Position numbers and translations under genes: made by a program. The notes under the pieces were generated by a model. That model had not been told where the DNA came from. It saw only the letters and a list, made by a program, of their open reading frames with translations, and did not search any database. This document shows, one piece after another, positions 5,720-10,880 of a DNA stretch of 10,880 bases (position 1 is its first letter; each line of letters starts with the position of its first letter). Source of the DNA: Lachnospiraceae bacterium UBA7027 (GTDB taxonomy: Bacteria > Bacillota > Clostridia > Lachnospirales > Lachnospiraceae); assembly GCA_002494135.1 (NCBI GenBank), contig DLBG01000127.1, positions 9,948 through 20,827 on the forward strand, given 5' to 3'.

Positions 5720-7801
5720 TTATTTTTTGTAATACTTAGAAGCGTAATTAAAATATTTTAAAAGCTCGTCCTGATTCCGAAGACTTTTAACCGAGTTCGT
5801 ATTGTTTTTCACAAAATCGCTGAGTTTCCCCATATACTCGTCTTTTCCGATGGAGCCGTCGGCAACCATGGTAAGCCCTTTTTCCCAGCTCGCCGTAAGC
5901 GACGGATTTAAAAGCGATTTAATCGAGTTTAATACAACGTCATGCACCATCTCGCCCAACAGAGTCGGCGTGATAATCTGCGTCTTTTTATTCAGATTCA
6001 GGTATTTGTTGTTTACAAGTTTCGTCAGAATTCCGGCTCTTGTTGCACTGGTTCCGATTCCGCTTCCTTTAATCTGCGCGCGAAGATCTTCATCTTCGAT
6101 TAACTGACCGGCACTTTCCATTGCAAGAATCAGACTTCCCGAATTATACCTCTTCGGCGGCGATGTCATTCCTTCTTTGATGGTAAAACCGGTGACGGGG
6201 ATTCGATCCCCCTTTTTTAATCGGGATAAGGATTTTAAAAATTCCTCATCGACTTTTAATTCCTGGGATTCTTCTTTGTCGGAATCTTCTTTTTCGTCCT
6301 CGTCTTTTGCCTTGGAATCGGCCTTTTCGGCATCTTTGGTGTCTTTTGCGTTATCCTTTGCAAACGAATATTTCGTAACTTTTAAGTATCCTTCGGTTTT
6401 CAGTGCCTTAAAGGAGGTGAAGAATTTCTCACCTTCCATGCCGGTTACGATGGACATTTTGTCAAATACGGCGGCCGGGAAGAAAATACTTAAAAACCTT
6501 CGCACGATAATCTCATAAACCTTTGTGGCAGTCGGATTTAAGGAACTTAACGCCCCGAAGCCCTGTCCGGTCGGAATGATCGCATAATGGTCCGTAATCT
6601 GCTTGTCGTTTACGTATTTCGTGGAAGAGATTTTTTTATAAAGTCCGAGTTCCAATGCTTCTTTTGCAAGATCCGCACACAGAGAATAATTCATAAGGCC
6701 CCGGATGTTTTTGTCGATTTCCTTGGCTACGGCTGTGGAAAGTACTCTCGCATCGGTTCTGGGATAAGTCACCAGCTTCTTTTCGTATAATTCCTGAATG
6801 ATGGAAAGCGTCTGGTCCGGATTGATTTTAAAAAGCTTGGAACAGTCGTTCTGGATTTCGGCTAAGTTATACAGAAGCGGAGGGTTCTTCTTTTCGGGCT
6901 TTTTCTCTATGGAAATCAGCTCGGCTTCGGTCTTAAAATCTTCTTTTTCCCATTCGGATGTTTTGGAAACATACGCGATGCATTCCCTTGCATCTTCCTC
7001 TTTCTTAAAACCGTTTTCTTTGTAAAGAAGAGGCGATAAATAATATTTTGAGCCTTCAACCGCTTTGAATTCGCCTTCGACTATCTGCCCGAAGAGTTCG
7101 TTTTTGGCTAAAACCCTGTAGAAGGGTGTTTTTTCAAAATCCCGGATCTCCCGCTCTCTTTTGACCACCATTCCGAGAACGCAGGTCATGACGCGGCCGA
7201 CGGAAATGACGCACCGGTCCGCCTTTAAATAGTTCTTCACCTGAAATCCGTATTTTAAAGTCAGGGCACGTGAAAAATTAATACCCATCAGATAATCTTC
7301 TTTTGCACGAAGATAGGCGGCATCGGATAAATGGTCATATTCGGAGATATCCTTGGCTTCTTTTAAACCGCGTTTCATCTCTTCCTCAGTCTGGGAGTCG
7401 ATCCAGACACGTCTCTCCGTTTTGCCGCTCACACCCGCTTCCTGACGCACCAGACGGTAAATATATTCTCCTTCCCGTCCGGAGTCGGTGCAGACATAAA
7501 TGGTGGAGACATCGTCACGCGTTAACAGCCCTTTTACGATTTCGAACTGTTTTTTTACATCGCCGATGACTTCGTAACGGTATTCCTCCGGCAGAAAAGG
7601 AATCGTATCGAACGACCATTTTTTATATTTTTCGTCATACACCTCGGGATAAGACATGGATACAAGATGTCCGACACACCAGGTGACGATAAAACGCTCA
7701 CCTTCGAGATATCCGTCGTGATTATTCAGTTTTTCTCCGAGAACCTTGGCAAATTCTTTTGCCACGGAAGGTTTCTCGGCAATCAGAACCGTTTTTGCCA
7801 T
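5720..7801 (-). CDS. topB: DNA topoisomerase III (type IA)
   Basis: This type IA topoisomerase cuts and passes single strands to decatenate DNA and resolve recombination intermediates. The 693 residues begin MAKTVLIAEKPSVAKEF, the toprim domain with E9. The acidic motif TDSGREGE (105-112) carries Gly where some homologues have a second Asp, a variation I believe is common in Firmicute TopB. The archway region has ISVGRVMTCVLG (199-210). The catalytic tyrosine is Y346 in VTYPRTDAR, and TDHYAIIPT spans 403-411. GIGTSATRAG (581-590) belongs to the closing core domain. A Lys/Asp/Glu-rich low-complexity linker (about 481-516) interrupts the region before FLKSLSRLKKGDRIPV. There is no C-terminal zinc finger. 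The start at 7801 is set by homology: the frame stays open upstream but encodes an arginine-rich shadow of the preceding gene. The start lies one base after the preceding stop, with only a weak GGA upstream, so translation is probably coupled. Confidence 0.95.
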   Translation of the reverse strand: MAKTVLIAEKPSVAKEFAKVLGEKLNNHDGYLEGERFIVTWCVGHLVSMSYPEVYDEKYKKWSFDTIPFLPEEYRYEVIGDVKKQFEIVKGLLTRDDVSTIYVCTDSGREGEYIYRLVRQEAGVSGKTERRVWIDSQTEEEMKRGLKEAKDISEYDHLSDAAYLRAKEDYLMGINFSRALTLKYGFQVKNYLKADRCVISVGRVMTCVLGMVVKREREIRDFEKTPFYRVLAKNELFGQIVEGEFKAVEGSKYYLSPLLYKENGFKKEEDARECIAYVSKTSEWEKEDFKTEAELISIEKKPEKKNPPLLYNLAEIQNDCSKLFKINPDQTLSIIQELYEKKLVTYPRTDARVLSTAVAKEIDKNIRGLMNYSLCADLAKEALELGLYKKISSTKYVNDKQITDHYAIIPTGQGFGALSSLNPTATKVYEIIVRRFLSIFFPAAVFDKMSIVTGMEGEKFFTSFKALKTEGYLKVTKYSFAKDNAKDTKDAEKADSKAKDEDEKEDSDKEESQELKVDEEFLKSLSRLKKGDRIPVTGFTIKEGMTSPPKRYNSGSLILAMESAGQLIEDEDLRAQIKGSGIGTSATRAGILTKLVNNKYLNLNKKTQIITPTLLGEMVHDVVLNSIKSLLNPSLTASWEKGLTMVADGSIGKDEYMGKLSDFVKNNTNSVKSLRNQDELLKYFNYASKYYKK

Positions 7802-7802
7802 A

Positions 7803-9161
7803 TCAGAAATCCGTCCGGTCAACCAGATAAATGCTTTCGTTCTTCTCCGCCTCCGCAAAAACCTCGTCATCGAAGCCGTCAAGGGAGAATAAGAAGATAT
7901 AATCTGCACTTAAATGGGTTTCTTTCATGCACTGCAGCGCTTTTTCATATTCGGCGTACGTATATTTGCCGGCTTCCTTTTTGCAGAAACCGAACAGGAA
8001 ATTCCGCTCCTTATCCTGCGCGATGATGTCCACGGTGCCGATTTTACCGACCCATTCGCCGGACTTTGTAAAATGAATCGGCAGCATGTCCCGCTCGTTC
8101 ATAAGGCTTAAGAACTCACCGCAGACACGGGGAAATCTTTCCATACAGTATTCGGAAAGGGAATCCCGGATAAAGGTGTTGTAAAAGATCTCCTCATGCA
8201 TTGTCGTAAGGAAACTTTCATTCGGATAAACGAAAGTAAAATAAAACTGCACCATCGGATTGCTGATGCGGTACATTCCCTTTTTCGTATTCTCTTCGCC
8301 GGGAGTCGAATAGGATTCCACCTTTTCTACGACGGAGAGATTGATTAAATTCTTTAAATACACACTGATTTTTGCCCGGGAAAAGCCGGTATGCAGATAT
8401 AAATCGTTTAACTTGTTCCTGCCTTCCGCAAGCGATGCAAGGATGGTTGCATAGCAGGCGGGTTCACGCAGGTTATTCTTGATCACGTCAAGCCCGTAAT
8501 GCCTGAAAGGCCCCGAGGGTTCGAGAAAATTCCTGATAATCAGGCGTTTGATGCTTAAATCAAAATCAAAAAAATCGTAAGCATCCTGATAGCCTCCGGT
8601 GATTGCATATAATGACAACAGTTCATCGAAATCCTTATTGTCCGAAAGACATACAAAATCAATATACTGAAGTGGCTTTACGGCAAGAAACGATGCTTTC
8701 CGGCCTTCTTTGCTTAATTCTTCCGCAATCTGATTCACTACCCTGTCCGTGTTGGAAGAAGTTAAAAGAACCATGACACGGTTTGTGTAACGGAATTTCT
8801 CCACGAACCGGAAAAGCTCCTCACGAAAAGAAGCATCCGCATCATATGCATATTGAAAATCGGAAATCACAAGAAGTTTTTTTGAAAAAGATCTGTCGCT
8901 TTGATTTGACAGAATACCGGAAAAAAGGTCTTCTAAGGAAGAATTCGCATCCGCTTTCAGATTCTTCGCCCACAGATAGGTAATCTCTTTTAAGGATGCG
9001 GGAACGGCGGTTAAAAACGTGGTATTCTTCCCTTCCGCGAATTCCCGCACAAGGGAAGAAATACCCGATAATGGTTCGCCGTAAAGGATAACGACACTGC
9101 TCTCGGAGCGATCAAAGAATTCTTTTAAACTGTTTAATTCATTGGTTCTTCCCTGAAGCAT
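7803..9161 (-). CDS. AAA-type ATPase/DUF234 family protein with degenerate P-loop and nuclease-like motif
   Basis: This 452-residue protein has the architecture of archaeal-type ATPases with a C-terminal DUF234 domain. An N-terminal GR-x-x-EL box (4-9) precedes an ATPase-like domain. A winged helix spans about 234-280 (AKISVYLKNLINLSVVEKV) and leads into YRISNPMVQFYFTFVYP. The DUF234 nuclease-like domain is at about 360-430. Key residues are missing. The P-loop reads GEPLSGIS (28-35), with Ile in place of the catalytic lysine. The Walker B reads VISDF instead of a V-I-D-E-F type. In the C-terminal domain VDII keeps its Asp (378), but the usual GECK is GFCK, losing the glutamate. It is intact in length, so it looks like a retained pseudo-enzyme, perhaps a DNA-binding or scaffold protein. 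It lies 18 bases after asd and one base before topB. Its real role is unknown. Confidence 0.8.
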   Translation of the reverse strand: MLQGRTNELNSLKEFFDRSESSVVILYGEPLSGISSLVREFAEGKNTTFLTAVPASLKEITYLWAKNLKADANSSLEDLFSGILSNQSDRSFSKKLLVISDFQYAYDADASFREELFRFVEKFRYTNRVMVLLTSSNTDRVVNQIAEELSKEGRKASFLAVKPLQYIDFVCLSDNKDFDELLSLYAITGGYQDAYDFFDFDLSIKRLIIRNFLEPSGPFRHYGLDVIKNNLREPACYATILASLAEGRNKLNDLYLHTGFSRAKISVYLKNLINLSVVEKVESYSTPGEENTKKGMYRISNPMVQFYFTFVYPNESFLTTMHEEIFYNTFIRDSLSEYCMERFPRVCGEFLSLMNERDMLPIHFTKSGEWVGKIGTVDIIAQDKERNFLFGFCKKEAGKYTYAEYEKALQCMKETHLSADYIFLFSLDGFDDEVFAEAEKNESIYLVDRTDF

Positions 9162-9167
9162 AGCCAT

Positions 9168-9172
9168 TCCTT
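9168..9172 (-). promoter_or_regulatory. Ribosome binding site that selects the start of the AAA/DUF234 gene
   Basis: The minus strand reads AAAAGGAATGGCTATG. AGGA abuts the first ATG (9167), which is too close to use. It lies 6 bases from the second ATG (9161), which therefore is the better start. The second start also begins directly at the conserved LQGR-x-x-EL box. Confidence 0.65.
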
Positions 9173-9179
9173 TTAGATT

Positions 9180-10265
9180 TTATTTCGCGCTGATATATCC
9201 TTTTGCTTTCAAAAGTTCCGCACAGAGTACAGCACCTCCTGCGGCACCGCGAACGGTGTTGTGGGAAAGTCCCACGAATTTCCAGTCGTAGATGGAATCC
9301 TCACGGATACGTCCGACGGAGATTCCCATTCCGTTTTCGAAATCAACATCCAAAGCAACCTGAGGACGGTTGTCGTCTTCCAGATACTGGATAAACTGTT
9401 TCGGTGCGGAAGGAAGGTTCAGTTCCTGAGGAAGTCCCTTATAACTACGGATTGCTTCAATTAACTGCTCTTTGGTCGGCTGTTTTTTGAATTTTACGAA
9501 TACCGTAGCGGTATGTCCGTTTAATACCGGAACACGGATGCACTGGCTGGATATTTTGATAAAATCGGCAGGCACAATCTGTCCGTCTTTTACTTCACCC
9601 CAGATTCTTAACGGCTCTTTCTCACTCTTTTCTTCCTCGCCGCCAATGTAAGGAATGATGTTGCCTTCCATCTCGGGCCAGTCTTTGAAGGTCTTTCCGG
9701 CACCGGAAATTGCCTGATAGGTGGAAACGATTACTTCATAAGGCTCGAATTCCATCCATGCGGATAAAACGGGTGCATAGCTCTGAATGGAGCAGTTCGG
9801 TTTTACCGCAATGAAACCGCGTTTCGTACCGAGACGCTTCTTCTGTGCTTCGATGACTTCGGCATGCTGGGGATTGATTTCGGGTACCATCATCGGTACG
9901 TCGGGGGTCCAGCGATGCGCGGAGTTGTTGGAAACAACGGGGATTTCCGCCTTTGCGTACTTCTCTTCGATTGCACGGATCTCATCTTTGGTCATATCCA
10001 CAGCGGAGAATACAAAATCCACTTCCGCTGCAACCGCATCGATGTCGTTTACGTCTTTTACAATGATGTTCTTTACCGCTTCCGGCATCGGAGTGGTCAT
10101 TTTCCAACGGCCGCCGACTGCCTCTTCGTATGTTTTACCGGCACTTCTGGGGCTGGCTGCGATGGTTACCACCTCAAACCAGGGATGATTCTCAAGAAGG
10201 GAAATGAAACGCTGTCCGACCATTCCCGTTCCGCCTAAAATACCGACTTTTAATTTTTCGCTCAT
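9180..10265 (-). CDS. asd: Aspartate-semialdehyde dehydrogenase
   Basis: This NADP-dependent enzyme reduces aspartyl-4-phosphate to aspartate semialdehyde, the branch point to lysine/diaminopimelate and to threonine, methionine and isoleucine. The 361 residues match the archaeal/fungal-type branch also found in many Clostridia. The N-terminal dinucleotide motif is GGTGMVGQ (11-18) and the catalytic cysteine is C158 in VKPNCSIQ. The substrate and acid-base residues are R244 and H251 in CIRVPVLNGHTA, and the dimer domain ends with SHNTVRGAAGGAVL. AGGAGA lies about 8 bases before the ATG. A near-consensus promoter precedes it, and the AAA/DUF234 gene starts 18 bases after its stop, so asd appears to lead that transcription unit. 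No lysine riboswitch is present in the short leader. Confidence 0.96.
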   Translation of the reverse strand: MSEKLKVGILGGTGMVGQRFISLLENHPWFEVVTIAASPRSAGKTYEEAVGGRWKMTTPMPEAVKNIIVKDVNDIDAVAAEVDFVFSAVDMTKDEIRAIEEKYAKAEIPVVSNNSAHRWTPDVPMMVPEINPQHAEVIEAQKKRLGTKRGFIAVKPNCSIQSYAPVLSAWMEFEPYEVIVSTYQAISGAGKTFKDWPEMEGNIIPYIGGEEEKSEKEPLRIWGEVKDGQIVPADFIKISSQCIRVPVLNGHTATVFVKFKKQPTKEQLIEAIRSYKGLPQELNLPSAPKQFIQYLEDDNRPQVALDVDFENGMGISVGRIREDSIYDWKFVGLSHNTVRGAAGGAVLCAELLKAKGYISAK

Positions 10266-10309
10266 AATAGTTCTCTCCTATCTGTCTTCGTTTCTGAAAT
10301 ATAACAAAT

Positions 10310-10338
10310 AATATAAACTCTCTTATCTCATTTGTAAA
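10310..10338 (-). promoter_or_regulatory. Sigma-A type promoter of asd and downstream genes
   Basis: On the minus strand TTTACA (10338-10333) is separated by exactly 17 bases from TATATT (10315-10310); each box matches consensus at 5 of 6 positions. The predicted start near 10303 gives a leader of about 38 bases before the asd ATG. The -35 begins only 7 bases after the argH stop. No rho-independent terminator for argH is visible in the 80-base gap, so read-through from argH is also possible. Confidence 0.75.
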
Positions 10339-10345
10339 GAAAACA

Positions 10346-10880
10346 CTAACTTAAAAGGCTTTCATACCGTTCGATTGCTTCTTTCATCGCGTCCGCAGAC
10401 GGTGCACCCTTGGTCAGTCTTTTTTCGACGCAGGTCTTTAAGGAAATGGCCTCATAGACATCTTCTTCGAATACGGGACTAATGGATTTTAACTCTTCTA
10501 AGCTTAAATCCTCGATGGAACAGCCTTTTTCAATGCATTTTAAGACAAGACTTCCGATAATTCCGTGCGCATCACGGAAGGCCACGCCGTTCTTTACCAG
10601 GTAATCGGCTGCGTCCGTTGCATTGGTAAATCCCATCATCGCGCTCTTTTCCATGACATCTTTACAAAAACGCATCGTTTTTAACATTCCGTCGAATAAG
10701 TGCAGGCAGTCTTTCACGGTATCGAACGCATCAAAGGCGCCTTCCTTGTCTTCCTGCATATCTTTATTGTATGCCAGAGGCAGACTCTTCATGGTCGTAA
10801 GAAGGCCCATTAAATCGCCGTAAACACGGCCTGTTTTTCCACGAACCAGTTCGGCAATATCCGGGTTCTTTTTCTGCGGC
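10346..10880 (-). CDS. argH: Argininosuccinate lyase, C-terminal part (5' end cut by window edge)
   Basis: This enzyme splits argininosuccinate into arginine and fumarate, the last step of arginine synthesis. The reading frame enters from the window edge with PQKKNPDIAELVRGKTGRVY, the tail of the family's signature loop G-S-S-x-M-P-Q-K-K-N-P, which carries the active-site Lys and Asn of the fumarase/aspartase superfamily. It continues with MGLLTTMKSLPLAYNKDMQEDKE, another strongly conserved block, and ends in the helical C-terminal domain. 177 residues are visible; the N-terminal portion lies outside the window. An internal ATG at 10810 is not the start, because the conserved frame continues upstream of it without a stop. 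The gene stops just before the asd promoter, and no frameshift is visible. Confidence 0.95.
   Translation of the reverse strand, partial: PQKKNPDIAELVRGKTGRVYGDLMGLLTTMKSLPLAYNKDMQEDKEGAFDAFDTVKDCLHLFDGMLKTMRFCKDVMEKSAMMGFTNATDAADYLVKNGVAFRDAHGIIGSLVLKCIEKGCSIEDLSLEELKSISPVFEEDVYEAISLKTCVEKRLTKGAPSADAMKEAIERYESLLS

Noticed and set aside
7802..7909. A longer topB start adding 36 residues with an RRRRR run
   Set aside because: The extra residues are an out-of-frame reading of the preceding gene's end. The family start MAKTVLIAEKPSVA at 7801 fits exactly.
7303..8026. Plus-strand open frames rich in Arg and His over topB and the AAA/DUF234 gene
   Set aside because: Antisense shadows: low-complexity basic composition and no ribosome binding site or recognisable motif.
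10266..10345. Lysine riboswitch before asd
   Set aside because: The leader from the predicted start is under 40 bases, far too short, and shows no structured element.

Overview
The window reads as a stretch of chromosome from a low-to-moderate-GC Firmicute, most likely Clostridia of the Lachnospiraceae type. The grounds are strong GGAGG-type ribosome binding sites, near-consensus sigma-A promoters in AT-rich gaps, and the protein sequences themselves: a TopB of the TDSGREGE type, a NusG-domain-II/Gx-transporter pair, and a GlmU-C-like beta-helix protein. Genus is not resolved. Every supported gene lies on the minus strand, so transcription runs from the high-coordinate end to position 1. I see no phage, transposon, CRISPR or RNA genes. 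Both edges cut through a gene (argH at the right, ruvB at the left).

Right part (10880 to 5014): the 3' end of argH, then a short gap with a near-consensus promoter that starts the run asd - degenerate AAA/DUF234 protein - topB - beta-helix protein. asd feeds the lysine, threonine, methionine and isoleucine pathways. The AAA/DUF234 protein has lost the Walker A lysine, the usual Walker B acids and the conserved glutamate of its nuclease-like domain. Its stop codon sits one base from the topB start, which lacks a good ribosome binding site of its own, so the two look translationally coupled. The GlmU-C-like protein lacks a nucleotidyltransferase domain.

Middle (5013 to 4535): a 136-base AT-rich gap with an excellent promoter (TTGACA and an extended -10) whose spacer holds a small inverted repeat. 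It drives an 87-residue two-helix membrane protein. A hairpin, probably a partial terminator, follows that gene.

Left part (4534 to 1): a small lipoprotein, ilvB, ilvN, a NusG-domain-II protein, a Gx transporter (HepPPS component I family), ruvA and ruvB, with gaps of about 2 to 31 bases and one 4-base overlap. This looks like one long mixed-function operon joining branched-chain amino acid synthesis, a membrane or redox-related pair, and Holliday junction processing. The IlvB is divergent at several usually conserved positions. Nothing here is clearly a new system. The best candidate for undescribed biology is the pseudo-ATPase/pseudo-nuclease coupled to topoisomerase III.
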